From positions 2,604,001 to 2,668,000 of the forward strand of contig CBDCUW010000004.1 in NCBI GenBank assembly GCA_965222745.1: 64,000 nucleotides of DNA, given 5' to 3'. The stretch is from CBDCUW01 sp965222745 (GTDB lineage: Bacteria > Planctomycetota > Planctomycetia > Pirellulales > Pirellulaceae). A program made the translations under genes and the position numbers. The notes beneath the pieces were generated by a model that was not told the origin of the DNA, ran no database searches, and saw only the letters and a program-made list of their open reading frames with translations. Positions 16,196-25,933 of the stretch are shown piece after piece; the first letter of the stretch is position 1, and each line of letters starts with the position of its first letter.

Positions 16196-19100
16196 TCAAT
16201 TTCCCCGGAAGCAAACCACGCGGCCGTCAACCGTCGATAGATACAAACTTCCTCCAGCGGCAGCCATTCCGTCGAAGACGGGAGGTGACTCGAGTTCGTA
16301 AGCGGCCCGCTTGCTGCCGTCTCTGCGAGATACAGCCCAGAGCGTTCCCCCAAGCTTACCATTCCATGCGTCGAGAACTTCCTTCGCGTTCGTCAGTACA
16401 AGCGCACCATCTCCCGTTTCCTCCTCTGTCTTGACGACGTCGTGTGGACCAGCAACGAAGATTGATTCGTCGGTCACAACCAGCGCTTTGACCAGCAGCG
16501 GCACACGCTTCGTCCAGTGGTATTTCAAAACGGCTGGCTTGCCTTTGTCGCGGCGGTCCTTGGGGTTTTTGGGCGCCACCGCGGGAATCGTTCCGTGGCG
16601 ATCGAGTGAGAACAGCCGGTAGTGTTCTCCGCCCCGCCATTGGCCTGTGTTACCACCGTGATATTCACTTCGTCCAAAGCCGAAGACGAGGTCGTCGTCG
16701 TAGGAAAGAATGCGCCCCGACGGCGCGCTGTTGCCTACCTTCCACCAGCCGCTCCAATGAGAGGTGAATTGGTCGTTGATCGTCCAGTAACTTCGATGCC
16801 ACCAGGTGTCGTCCAGCAGACCGATCGGTGAGAACAGGTGTACGCCGGTCGCTGTCTCGCTGCCCGTTTCAAGGTCAAGCTTCATGTGCCGCATGTAGAT
16901 ATCGTTGCCGTCGGCCAGCAAGACGTCTGTCAATACACCATGCACGTCCCTGCGATTTGGATCGTCCGGCTGTTTCCCTGTAACCGGATCGGGGCTAAAG
17001 ATCGTTCGCTGCTTTAGCAACGCGCCGGTTAGAGGGTTGAGCTGATAGACGCGAATGCCTCCGTCGAGATAAGACGATCGACCGGCAGCAACGGTGAGCA
17101 CGTCGCCGGCCACAAGCACGCTCCCGTTTACCGGCCAAACCGACTCAAGTTGGCCGTCCGAGAAACAGCGACGGTCTTCGACAGCCGCCGTGAACTTCCA
17201 GGCGAGTTCGCCATCGGATGCTCGAACCGCATAGACGGCGCCGTCGGCCGAGCCGAAAAGGACGAGTCCTTTGTAGATTGTTGGCGGCGAGTCGATGCGG
17301 CCTCCCGCGACAAAGCTCCAAACTTCTTGGCCGTCCAATGAGTCGATCGCGTGTACCGAGTGCGTTTCGACCGAGGCGACAAAGACTTTGCCGGCGGCCG
17401 CAACGGGGCTGGTCAACTTGCCGCCAATGTCCGTTTGCCAGGACGGAGCCAGTATCGTTTGCACGTGGCTTGTCGTGATGCCGCTGCGCCGGGCGTCGTG
17501 ACGATAGGTGGGCCAATCAAAAGAACCGACGGAGTCCGCCGAGGAAAGTTCTCCGTAAGCCGGGCCCTTATGCAAACGATCTTCATCTGGAATCGGAACC
17601 GTATCGTCAGGTCGTTCCGAGGCCAGCGCATACAGGCCGGCGAGTTTCGTTTTCATGTTGCAGGCACAGGAGTCGGGTGTGACGTAGAGCAGCCCGTTGG
17701 CGGGCATTACACCGTATTGGCAGGTTCCGCGAATCCAGTCGTTGTTCCAGATCTCACCTGTTTTGACGTCGACAAACTGAACTCCCATCTCACCGAGCAT
17801 CAAATAGCGATCGGTCGCTTTGTTACGATAACAGCGCGCGTGCATGTAGCCTTTGGCAGGCGTCAGAGTCTGCCGTGCGTCGCCTGTTTTAACGTCAAGG
17901 CCCGTGCGTGCCGTACCCTTGCCTTTCGTCCAGATCAGATCGTCAATCACGAGCAAGTCGGCCGGGGCGTTGTAGCCCTTGGACGAGTCGCCCGACCAGG
18001 CAGGTTTGCCGCCGGCGACAGCGAATGCCTGGACGTTCTTAAAGTCCGACACGATCACCAGGTCGTTGTTCACGACCAGCGTCGGCGTCTCCCATTGAAC
18101 TTCGCCCCATTTCGCTTTGCCGGCAGAGACCGGTAACGGTGTCGTCAAGTCGGTTGTCCAAAGTCGCTGTCCGTTGCTGTAATCGAGACAACCGAGTTTG
18201 GTTGGCGTTTGGTAGAACAGGCGACCGTCATCGAGCGCGATGCAGGGGAACACAAGTTCGTCCACGTTGACTTCCCAAGCCAACTCGCCCGTCGCCAGGT
18301 CAACGCGTCTGATTTGGCACTGTCGCGCGATGTACTCACCTCTGCGGCGGGCCATGTCGATCTCATGGACGCGATTCATATCGGCATCACAAAGCAACGC
18401 CAGCGACTCGCCTTCATGGATGATCTGCTTGGTGTACTCGGACAACCCGATCGTCTGCTGGTCCTCGCCAGTGGCGGCGTCAACAACGGTCACCGGTGCT
18501 GAGAGTCCCAGGGTGACAAACACACGTTTCTCATCGGCGACCAAACGAAACGGAAGGTGGGGTGGGCCGCTACGAAATCGGCGCAGCTGGTCTGCCCAGG
18601 TTTCAAGCGGTTTCTTCCACAGGATCACACCGTTGAAAGCATCGCGAGCGACGAGAAACCAACTCGACTGCAATCGGATATCGGCCCGCGGCGTTTCGTC
18701 AACGATGTAATACATTCGGCCACCCGCGGTGACGCAGGCACTGAGGCTAGCGAGTTGTTCGTGTGCTCGCGAGAACTTGGGCAGTCCTTTCCAACGGATA
18801 TGACGCGGAGGTCCAACATGGGCATCGTGCGAGACGGCGTTGTTGTCGGGCCCGTGTAGGAAGTGCGTCCACTGGTCAATGTCGTCGGGCCACGGCTTAA
18901 CGACCTTCGTCCACTGCTTGTCCTGCTTGAGGTACGCGACGCCGTTGGGGACGAGCACCCGCAGGACTTCTTGCATCGTGACGTTGCCGAGACCTTCGGA
19001 GACGATCAAGTTGACCATGTTTTCGGCGTAGGGCAGCCGAGTTCCCGAAAGCACATCGATCGAGACGCTACCGTACACACCAAGTTTGCGGATGTTCCGG

Positions 19101-19351
19101 CGGGCAGTTGCAACTGACTTGGCATCGTCATCGAGCCCTTGCACGAGAAAGCCGTCTCCTGCCTTCAGTGCCGCAGTCAATTGTCCGTCACCACAACCGA
19201 GATGAACGACCAATCCACCGGTCGTGCCGGTTGCCGCGAGGATGTCTTGGGCCTGCTGCTGAGGATTCTCCTCGGCCGCACCGGCAGACGCCGCGACCAC
19301 TAGGAAACAGATACTTGGAATCAAAGAGAAACGGCTGACCACGCCAGACAT
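16196..19351 (-). CDS. Exported methyltransferase-like / PQQ-type beta-propeller fusion protein
   Basis: A 1051-residue protein starting at ATG 19351, where the signal peptide MSGVVSRFSLIPSICFLVV begins; the frame continues 63 codons upstream without an export signal. Residues about 45-165 look like a class I SAM-dependent methyltransferase fold (VVHLGCGDGQLTAAL, then GLDDDAKSVATARRN). After WTHFLHGPDNNAVSHD the rest is a long PQQ-like beta-propeller with repeated GxxxWxxxx blades (DGQEVWSFVAGGRID, DGELAWKFTAAVED). Planctomycetes carry exported proteins of this layout. A methyltransferase fold outside the cytoplasm, where SAM is scarce, suggests it may bind something else. Function unknown. 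Confidence 0.82.
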   Translation of the reverse strand: MSGVVSRFSLIPSICFLVVAASAGAAEENPQQQAQDILAATGTTGGLVVHLGCGDGQLTAALKAGDGFLVQGLDDDAKSVATARRNIRKLGVYGSVSIDVLSGTRLPYAENMVNLIVSEGLGNVTMQEVLRVLVPNGVAYLKQDKQWTKVVKPWPDDIDQWTHFLHGPDNNAVSHDAHVGPPRHIRWKGLPKFSRAHEQLASLSACVTAGGRMYYIVDETPRADIRLQSSWFLVARDAFNGVILWKKPLETWADQLRRFRSGPPHLPFRLVADEKRVFVTLGLSAPVTVVDAATGEDQQTIGLSEYTKQIIHEGESLALLCDADMNRVHEIDMARRRGEYIARQCQIRRVDLATGELAWEVNVDELVFPCIALDDGRLFYQTPTKLGCLDYSNGQRLWTTDLTTPLPVSAGKAKWGEVQWETPTLVVNNDLVIVSDFKNVQAFAVAGGKPAWSGDSSKGYNAPADLLVIDDLIWTKGKGTARTGLDVKTGDARQTLTPAKGYMHARCYRNKATDRYLMLGEMGVQFVDVKTGEIWNNDWIRGTCQYGVMPANGLLYVTPDSCACNMKTKLAGLYALASERPDDTVPIPDEDRLHKGPAYGELSSADSVGSFDWPTYRHDARRSGITTSHVQTILAPSWQTDIGGKLTSPVAAAGKVFVASVETHSVHAIDSLDGQEVWSFVAGGRIDSPPTIYKGLVLFGSADGAVYAVRASDGELAWKFTAAVEDRRCFSDGQLESVWPVNGSVLVAGDVLTVAAGRSSYLDGGIRVYQLNPLTGALLKQRTIFSPDPVTGKQPDDPNRRDVHGVLTDVLLADGNDIYMRHMKLDLETGSETATGVHLFSPIGLLDDTWWHRSYWTINDQFTSHWSGWWKVGNSAPSGRILSYDDDLVFGFGRSEYHGGNTGQWRGGEHYRLFSLDRHGTIPAVAPKNPKDRRDKGKPAVLKYHWTKRVPLLVKALVVTDESIFVAGPHDVVKTEEETGDGALVLTNAKEVLDAWNGKLGGTLWAVSRRDGSKRAAYELESPPVFDGMAAAGGSLYLSTVDGRVVCFRGN

Positions 19352-19482
19352 TGCATTGCCTCGTATTGTCTTCGATGAAGGAATCGGCCCGCTGGACAAG
19401 GCTCCATTCTGACTGATCACCGAGCAGAATTCGACGGGTCGCGATGAGACGCTGGAATTTTCACAATTGCCTGGACCCCAAT

Positions 19483-20262
19483 TCAGTCTTCGCTCAGCCA
19501 GACGGGCTGAGTGAATGCGCCGTTCGTTGCGATATCCCAAACCTCCACGCGCAGCCAGCGTTGACCGCTCACGTCAATGTCGATCTCGGCCGACTTTTCT
19601 CCGAAGGACTCGGTCGCGGACAGGTCGACTGTATGGCATTTGATCTTGCGGCCGTCTCCGGTGATGATTTCGGCCCGCGCTAGTGGGAACGTCCATTTCA
19701 GATCGAGGCGTACTTCGGCTTTGCTGCCTTTCACGACCGTTGCGCTCTCGCCGGACCTTCGACCGTTCACCGTGAATTCGGGAATCAATACTTCACCCGT
19801 TGTGACGAACAACTGCCCACCCCGCAGCGCGTCCACAACAGGTTGCCAACCGTCTTCGAACTCAGGCACCTCGTCAAGGCGCAAGTAGTTCACGTTCAGG
19901 TGGGCGTAAAGCTCATGATCCGCCGCGATCTTGAAAACATCAACTTCGCCGAGAGCGACTTTGGGCGTACCCCAGTTCGACATGTCATCCAATAGATCGA
20001 GCACGCGAGAGCCCAGTCGCGGCTGCGACAAGTCGGCCGGCATCGCTTTCCAGGCGCCGCCCAGGAATTGCTCTGGCTGATAAAACAGTCGGTCGCGGTA
20101 GCTATCGGGAAATCCGGTCGAGGATTTGATTCGCGGGTGGGCTGTCCACGCCAGCCCGCGAGAGCGGTCGCCGCCTCCGCAGCGACAACCGCTGAGTGTT
20201 GAAAGTTGCAAACAACAGAAAGAAGCGCAGTAAAGACTGCCGCCGCATTGGATGGATTCCAA
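19483..20262 (-). pseudogene. CehA/McbA-type metallohydrolase, truncated C-terminal part
   Basis: Recognisable sequence starts near 20154 with LAWTAHPRIKSSTGFPDSY, a PHP-type CehA motif containing a metal-ligand His, and runs to the end in a beta-rich C-terminal domain (VNGRRSGESATVVKGSKAEV). The first 36 codons of the open frame are Cys-rich and look non-coding. The upstream catalytic His residues of the PHP fold are absent, as the next 86 bp lead into a sulfatase. Either a 5'-deleted pseudogene or a standalone domain; I favour the former. Confidence 0.55.
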
Positions 20263-20348
20263 CTCACCTGTTTGACCTCAACGTCAGCATAAAGAATAGA
20301 TTCATGACACTCCAACACTGGCTGTCTCGATCTTTGCCCTCCATATCA

Positions 20349-22196
20349 TCAGAGTCTCAGTTTTCCATCGTGCGCGCCGGGAGCGAAGTTACTGCGAAAT
20401 ACTTCGGTTCCCATCGCTTTGTTGCCGCCCCAATCCACCTCGATGCGATTGTCGCCAAGCACGATGCTGAGCAACTTTTTCTGCATGGTCTTGGCGATGT
20501 GAAGGTATTCCGGGTGGAACGCCAGATTGTTGACTTCCTTCGGGTCTGACGGCATGTGATAGAGCGCCGGATCAAGATCCTGGTACGATGCGCTGCGAGC
20601 CCAATCCATATTCCTGCCACGCGTCTTGTCCGGCCGGGTTTGCATGGAGAACACATACTCCTTGGTTCGTATGAAAGCTCTCGGGCCGATCACCGCGTGA
20701 CTTTCACCGATGACGTAATCGCGCGCGGGCACGGTGCCGGAAACGATCTTGGCCATGTCAACTCCGTCGAGGTACTCATAGGTCTCGTCGTTCAGATTGG
20801 CTCCGCCGGCTGCAAGAATCGTTGGTGCAATGTCAACGAATTCGGCGAAATCGGTTACGACCGTGTCGGCGGGGAACGTTTTTTTGTCAGACGAAACCAC
20901 GATAATGGGGTTGTGACTGTCGACGTCCCATGGCGTGAACTTGGAAACCGAACCATGGTCATTCAGCTTCCAGCCATGATCGCCGCAGACGTACACGATC
21001 ATCCAGGGTTGATTCTGGGTTTCGCTGTATTGGATAAAAGCATCCGTCGCCTGACCAACCAAGGAATCGCCATAGGCGCAAAAGGCATAGTAGTCTTGGA
21101 TCATCGCCAGCTTTTCATCATCGGTGAAATGGTCGGAGTAGCCATGCGAGACCTGTTTTCTCAGTTGTGCCGGCATGGTTTCCAGTTCCCGCTGGCCGAG
21201 CGTCGGCACTTTGTAAGTGTGTTGCTGGAAGCGCTTGCGGTAATCGGCCGGTGGCAGCACGGGTGTGTGGGGGAAGTCAAAGCCGAGATGGCAGAACAGG
21301 GGCTTGGACGTGTCCACTCCCCGATAGGTCCTGGAGCCCACCTTGAACTCGCGATTCGTGTTCTTCAGGTAATCGACTAAAATCGAAGCGTAGTACCCGT
21401 CCCTGGTTTTCCCGGCTTCTCGTGAGCTGACGCCCGCCAGGATCATGCCGCTGTCGATGTGCTTGCCCTTTTGCTTGTTGTAGTGACGCAGTAGATCGTA
21501 CTTTTTCATGGTGGCGGCGCAGGTGCCGGCGAATTCGGGCATCACCTTTTCCAGCTCCAGTGAGCAGTACTCGAACTTTCCATCCGGTGTGACAAAGAAC
21601 TCAAGGCTCTGAAAAGGCTTGTCAAACTTCACGCCGTTGATTTGCGAGATCCAATCCTTCCCCCAGGCACACAATCCATCTCTGGCAAGGCCTTTGAAGT
21701 AAAAGCTCTGCTGGTAAATCGGATGCGGCTTGGCCCCGTTCCCTTCAATCGTCTTGATCCGCACGCCCAACTTGCCCAGATGCGTTGTCTGGTAGCCCAT
21801 GACCGCCATGCTTTCGGGCAGGGTGGGGCGACAGTGCTCGGCGTTGTTGTTGTGATACTCGAATTCGTAGATTCCCGATCGGAAGGGGTAGCGGCCATAG
21901 TGCATCGACGCGCGGGACGGCGCGCAACCCTGAGCCTGGCAATAGGCATTGATGAACGTCGTGCCCATCTTGGCCAGGCGATCGGTATGCGGCGATTCCA
22001 CGTAGCCCAGTTCGCTCATTTCCCGGCCATGCAGCATCTTGTTGAATGCGCGTATCGAGTCGTACCGATGATCATCGGTCAGAATCCAAAGCACGTTTGC
22101 AGGGGAGTCGTCTTGTTGTGCCCTAGCCATGCCTTTCAGGCAGCAGGTTAGCGCCACAGTGGCGACGAGGTAAATCCAGAACGGTTTGATATTCAT
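20349..22196 (-). CDS. Large secreted Cys-type sulfatase
   Basis: A 615-residue sulfatase. The start at 22196 gives the signal peptide MNIKPFWIYLVATVALTCCL; the frame is open 36 codons upstream. Asp41-Asp42 lie in WILTDDHRYDS, and Cys91-Ala-Pro-Ser-Arg95 is the formylglycine motif in QGCAPSRASMHYGRYP. The protein is 100 residues longer than its neighbours because of an insert between the Lys region (HLGKLGVRIKTIE, replacing the usual GKWH) and the second metal site (CGDHGWKLNDHGS). It is divergent, 93 bp from the sigma/WD40 chimera. Substrate unknown. Confidence 0.92.
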   Translation of the reverse strand: MNIKPFWIYLVATVALTCCLKGMARAQQDDSPANVLWILTDDHRYDSIRAFNKMLHGREMSELGYVESPHTDRLAKMGTTFINAYCQAQGCAPSRASMHYGRYPFRSGIYEFEYHNNNAEHCRPTLPESMAVMGYQTTHLGKLGVRIKTIEGNGAKPHPIYQQSFYFKGLARDGLCAWGKDWISQINGVKFDKPFQSLEFFVTPDGKFEYCSLELEKVMPEFAGTCAATMKKYDLLRHYNKQKGKHIDSGMILAGVSSREAGKTRDGYYASILVDYLKNTNREFKVGSRTYRGVDTSKPLFCHLGFDFPHTPVLPPADYRKRFQQHTYKVPTLGQRELETMPAQLRKQVSHGYSDHFTDDEKLAMIQDYYAFCAYGDSLVGQATDAFIQYSETQNQPWMIVYVCGDHGWKLNDHGSVSKFTPWDVDSHNPIIVVSSDKKTFPADTVVTDFAEFVDIAPTILAAGGANLNDETYEYLDGVDMAKIVSGTVPARDYVIGESHAVIGPRAFIRTKEYVFSMQTRPDKTRGRNMDWARSASYQDLDPALYHMPSDPKEVNNLAFHPEYLHIAKTMQKKLLSIVLGDNRIEVDWGGNKAMGTEVFRSNFAPGAHDGKLRL

Positions 22197-22289
22197 TTCG
22201 GTCTCGAATATTGACGAGGGTTTCTCAACCCCGGAAACACGGCCTTCCCTTGGCATTGATCGGTGTTCTCGGACAGTTATCTTAGTAGC

Positions 22290-24227
22290 ATGAGTGGTGA
22301 ACAACCGGTAACGCAGATCCTGAAAGCAATCGAGGGCGGAGATGCTGAAGCATCCGATCGATTGCTGCCTCTAGTGTACGCGGAACTGCGACGTTTGGCG
22401 GCTCGAAAGATGGCACTGGAAAATCAAGGACGAACGCTTCAGCCAACCGCTCTTGTTCACGAAGCTTACGTTCGGCTGGTTGACGTACGTGAGCAGCAGA
22501 AGTGGGAGTCACGAGGTCATTTCTTTGCCGCAGCGGCAGAAGCGATGCGACGGATCCTGGTTGACCGAGCACGCAAACGTCAGGCGAAAAAGCATGGCGG
22601 CGACCGACAACGTATTTCGCTCGACGACGTCGTTCTAAGCGACGATTCGCATAGCGACGAGTTGCTCGCTATCAACGAGGCCCTCGAAGAGTTGCAGCAG
22701 AATGATGCGACGTCGGCGGAGCTTGTGAAACTTCGATTCTTGAATGATCTTCTGCTTTGGATCGCTCTTCCCACCATCATCTGTCTTGTGCTTCTCAAGC
22801 CTCTGAAACGTTACCTGACAGCACCGTCCGGCGGCACGGTGACCGTGAATTCTGAAGATGACGACGTATTGATACGGTTCAACAAGATTCTGCACGAAAC
22901 ATCCGAGGGTCACCGCACAAGAGTCACGTTGGCACCGGCAAAGACGGTCGAACATCGGGGATCAGGAGAACTTGATTTGCCGAGCGGGCGGTATTCTGTG
23001 GCGCTCGGCAGTCGCAAAGACGAATTTCGTGTGAGCCAGAGTTTCTTTACTCTCGGCGATGGCAGTGGCGTCACGATCAATATTTCTCGAAAGCCGACCG
23101 CTCGTCCATCGATGCGAGTCAAACGCCGGTTGCCTACGCAGATTCGTACGGCGAAACGAATCTTTTCGGGACGAGAGGCGCATGGCGTGACGTCGATCGC
23201 GGTCACGCCAGACGGGAACCGTGTGTTAACCGGAGGCTACCACGGCAACTTGAGCCTGTGGGATGTAGATACGGGTCAGCATATTTTTTCGTTGACAGGG
23301 CATACCGGAATGATTCACGCGGTCGATATCACTAGCGACGGCCGCTTTGCCGTGTCCGGCAGCGAAGAGCGTGCGAAGAGCCAGACAGCAGGAAACGAGG
23401 ATAGCAAACACGCTGTACCGTCCGGAATGATTCTCCTCTGGGATCTACAGACCGGCGAGCAGGTTCGCCAGCTGGACAGCCACAACGCTCGTGTCGAAGT
23501 GGTGCGGTTTTCGCCTGACGATCAATTGATCTTCGCAATCAACGCTGACTTCGTCGGAAAACGGGAGAACTCGGCATGGTTGTGGAGCATGGAATCGGGT
23601 GAATTGATTCGCGAATTCGACGTCGATGATGACTGGATTACCGACGCGCATTTTTCGCCGAATGCCCAGCGCATCGCAACGGTGGCTCAAGCGAGGCAAC
23701 GCATGATGCTGCTTGATGTTTCCAGCGGCGCGGTGATTCACGACTTTCCCAAGCAAGACACGCCAGCCGGGTGTCTGGCCTGGTCGCACGATGGCCGCCA
23801 CATCGTATTCGGGCACCGTGGCAAACTCCAAGCCGACGGCAAATGGAATGACCCTGACAACTGCGTGTTGCGGATGTTTGACACTCAGACGCTACAACTC
23901 GTTCGAACGTTCCGCGGCCACACCGGCCCGATCACTGCCGTCGCGTTTTCGCCTGATGGACGGACGTTGCTTTCTGCCGCCAGCGGCGTTCATGACGGCA
24001 GCGGCATGTGGGTGTCTTCCTCCGACCAAAGCGTCCGCTTGTGGGATGTTTCCAGTGGCTCGGAGCTCTTGCGAATCGATTCCATGGACAGAATCAACAC
24101 CGCGGCCTTCACCGCGGACGGGCGCGGGATACTTACCGGTGGACGCGAAGCGATGCGGCTATGGACCGTGCCAAGCGATATCACCGACCGATCTCTTGCG
24201 GCAGATGTTGGCGATCACGATCAATAG
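22290..24227 (+). CDS. Chimera: truncated ECF sigma factor fused to membrane-anchored WD40 propeller
   Basis: This 645-residue protein starts like an ECF sigma factor of the planctomycete-expanded class: region 2 (LLPLVYAELRRLAARKM, LVHEAYVRLVD, GHFFAAAAEAMRRILVDRAR) and the linker to region 4, ending at SAELVKLRF (about residue 150). The region 4 helix-turn-helix that should follow is missing. Instead a transmembrane helix (LLLWIALPTIICLVLLK, residues 154-170), a beta-rich domain and WD40 repeats (about 285-640; GNLSLWDVDTGQHIFSLTGH) continue in frame. Planctomycete ECF genes often precede Ser/Thr kinases with C-terminal WD40 domains, so a deletion removing region 4 and the kinase domain would create this. 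Promoter recognition via the -35 element is probably lost. Divergent from a sulfatase. Confidence 0.85.
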   Translation: MSGEQPVTQILKAIEGGDAEASDRLLPLVYAELRRLAARKMALENQGRTLQPTALVHEAYVRLVDVREQQKWESRGHFFAAAAEAMRRILVDRARKRQAKKHGGDRQRISLDDVVLSDDSHSDELLAINEALEELQQNDATSAELVKLRFLNDLLLWIALPTIICLVLLKPLKRYLTAPSGGTVTVNSEDDDVLIRFNKILHETSEGHRTRVTLAPAKTVEHRGSGELDLPSGRYSVALGSRKDEFRVSQSFFTLGDGSGVTINISRKPTARPSMRVKRRLPTQIRTAKRIFSGREAHGVTSIAVTPDGNRVLTGGYHGNLSLWDVDTGQHIFSLTGHTGMIHAVDITSDGRFAVSGSEERAKSQTAGNEDSKHAVPSGMILLWDLQTGEQVRQLDSHNARVEVVRFSPDDQLIFAINADFVGKRENSAWLWSMESGELIREFDVDDDWITDAHFSPNAQRIATVAQARQRMMLLDVSSGAVIHDFPKQDTPAGCLAWSHDGRHIVFGHRGKLQADGKWNDPDNCVLRMFDTQTLQLVRTFRGHTGPITAVAFSPDGRTLLSAASGVHDGSGMWVSSSDQSVRLWDVSSGSELLRIDSMDRINTAAFTADGRGILTGGREAMRLWTVPSDITDRSLAADVGDHDQ

Positions 24228-24408
24228 GCGCCAACTGTGTACGAGTTTCCGCGTATCGTTCCGTGATCTCGAACGGTGTGCTGTAAAGTCGGCCGTGTCG
24301 CTTGCTACTAAGAGACAAAAACACAACCCGTGAAATACCGTCTTTTCGTTGGCAAAGTAGCCACCAAAGAGAGTTAAGTTAGAAGCTCTAAGCTAAACGA
24401 GCCCAATT

Positions 24409-24645
24409 CTATCTGTTGTTCGGCGCCGTAGAATTCTGTCTGGATGCGAGGAACGAGGAGGCGGCCACAAACCCGCCAACCAGGGCACTTACCACCAGAA
24501 TCAACACTCGCCAAACAGGAACCTGATCGTATTGAACCATTTGCCTCGCCATCTCGCCGATAAATCCGCCCGCTATCGCACAGATGATCGATTCAGTGGT
24601 CCGCCGGTCACGCGGTCGTGTCTTAGGGCTTGGAGGGTCGTTCAC
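24409..24645 (-). CDS. Small membrane protein, two transmembrane segments
   Basis: The GTG start at 24645 overlaps the WD40 lipoprotein stop by 23 bp; an ATG at 24681 is the alternative, adding 12 residues. The 78-residue product has a basic N-terminus (KTRPRDRR), a Gly-rich hydrophobic helix (IICAIAGGFIGEMA) and a strong second helix (VWRVLILVVSALVGGFVAAS). The overlap suggests translation coupled to the upstream lipoprotein gene. No family recognised. Confidence 0.5.
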   Translation of the reverse strand: MNDPPSPKTRPRDRRTTESIICAIAGGFIGEMARQMVQYDQVPVWRVLILVVSALVGGFVAASSFLASRQNSTAPNNR

Positions 24646-25933
24646 TGTTTTGCATATTCGCTTGCTGAAGCTCTCCTGCAAGGAAACGGGCTACCAACTT
24701 AGGGCTGCGAAACTGCTCCGCATACGCGTCGTGCGGTAACAAATCATCTCCGAGTTTCCATCGAAGGTGTTCACAGACGGCCGGTGTACCGATGAAATAT
24801 CCGCTTGAGGTCCAGCAGCACCATTCCTCTGAATCCCCCCAGGAAACCATTGTTGCCAACGACGCGCCCTCCTCTGCGCTCCACAACCGGATCGTGCCGT
24901 CAACGGTCACCATTAGTAGCTGCTTCGGACCTGCTCTTGTGGCGACCGCGACGACTGGAATCTGGGATGCCGCAAGTTCGTGAACGGCTTTTCCGCTTGC
25001 AACACTCAGCATTTTCGCAGTACCGCTGTCATACCCAGCCACCACAAAGTTTCCATCGTGACTGATCGAAACGGAGGTAGTCATGTGCATGGATACCGAT
25101 CCAAGGTTCGAAAAGTCTTGTAATAGTTCACCTTTTTGAGCGTCCCAAACCTTCGGCCGCTCGCCATACAGCGAACCCACAACGAATCGGCGCCCAGTCT
25201 CATCAAACGAAACCGCGCCCACGGAAAAGACATCAAGTTTGCGCACAAGCTTGAATGTCTTTGCGTCCCATATCCGCACGGCCGACTGATCAGCAATGAG
25301 AAGCGATTTGCCATCAGGGGAAAAGGCGAGGCCCTGGATCGCGGATACTCCTTCCTGGGGCAAATTCATAAACGTGTGAATCAGCTTTCCGTCGGTTGTA
25401 CTCCACAGTTTGGCCGTACCGTCAAGCCCGCCCGTGAGTGACATCGTGCTGTCCGGGCTAAACGCAGATGCGAAAATAATGTCACGGTGACCATCCAGTA
25501 TGAGCCGTTGTTTACCTGTCGACGAATCAATGATCACGGGCTTGATCATGGGGTCGGACGCATCGTTATCGGTGGTTGGGCAAACGAGAACCTGTTGTCC
25601 GTCGGGGCTGATGGCAAGTGAAGACATCCCTCGTCCAAGTTCGCCGCCCGGGCCGAAGGAAATGGTCGATATTCCCGGCAGCTTGAAGACACCGATCAGA
25701 GCTCCGGACTTGATGTTCCAAACCTTGGCAGTAGCGTTCGCTGCGACCGTGACAACGTGATTGCCCGTCGAACTTACCGCCGCCGCGTGGAGTTCAAACC
25801 CTGCCCCTTCACGCTCCGTGAACACCGGTTGAACGGACGACACGTTCGTTTCTTCAGGTTTTTTCTTGCCACATCCGTGTGCCAGCAAGATCATCAGCAC
25901 TGCAACCTGAACTGTGTACCTATGTTTCGACAT
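24623..25933 (-). CDS. WD40-repeat lipoprotein
   Basis: A 436-residue exported protein with a lipobox (LLAHGCGKK, Cys21), so it should be anchored in a membrane facing outside the cytoplasm. The rest is a WD40-type propeller with repeats such as ATAKVWNIKSGALIG, GTAKLWSTTDGKLIHTF, SAVRIWDAKTFKLVRKL and GTIRLWSAEEGA. It ends in a short domain (SSGYFIGTPAVCEHLRWKLG) also seen after propellers in other planctomycete proteins. The start overlaps the end of the preceding small gene by 14 bp. Probably a scaffold or sensor; partners unknown. Confidence 0.85.
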   Translation of the reverse strand: MSKHRYTVQVAVLMILLAHGCGKKKPEETNVSSVQPVFTEREGAGFELHAAAVSSTGNHVVTVAANATAKVWNIKSGALIGVFKLPGISTISFGPGGELGRGMSSLAISPDGQQVLVCPTTDNDASDPMIKPVIIDSSTGKQRLILDGHRDIIFASAFSPDSTMSLTGGLDGTAKLWSTTDGKLIHTFMNLPQEGVSAIQGLAFSPDGKSLLIADQSAVRIWDAKTFKLVRKLDVFSVGAVSFDETGRRFVVGSLYGERPKVWDAQKGELLQDFSNLGSVSMHMTTSVSISHDGNFVVAGYDSGTAKMLSVASGKAVHELAASQIPVVAVATRAGPKQLLMVTVDGTIRLWSAEEGASLATMVSWGDSEEWCCWTSSGYFIGTPAVCEHLRWKLGDDLLPHDAYAEQFRSPKLVARFLAGELQQANMQNSERPSKP

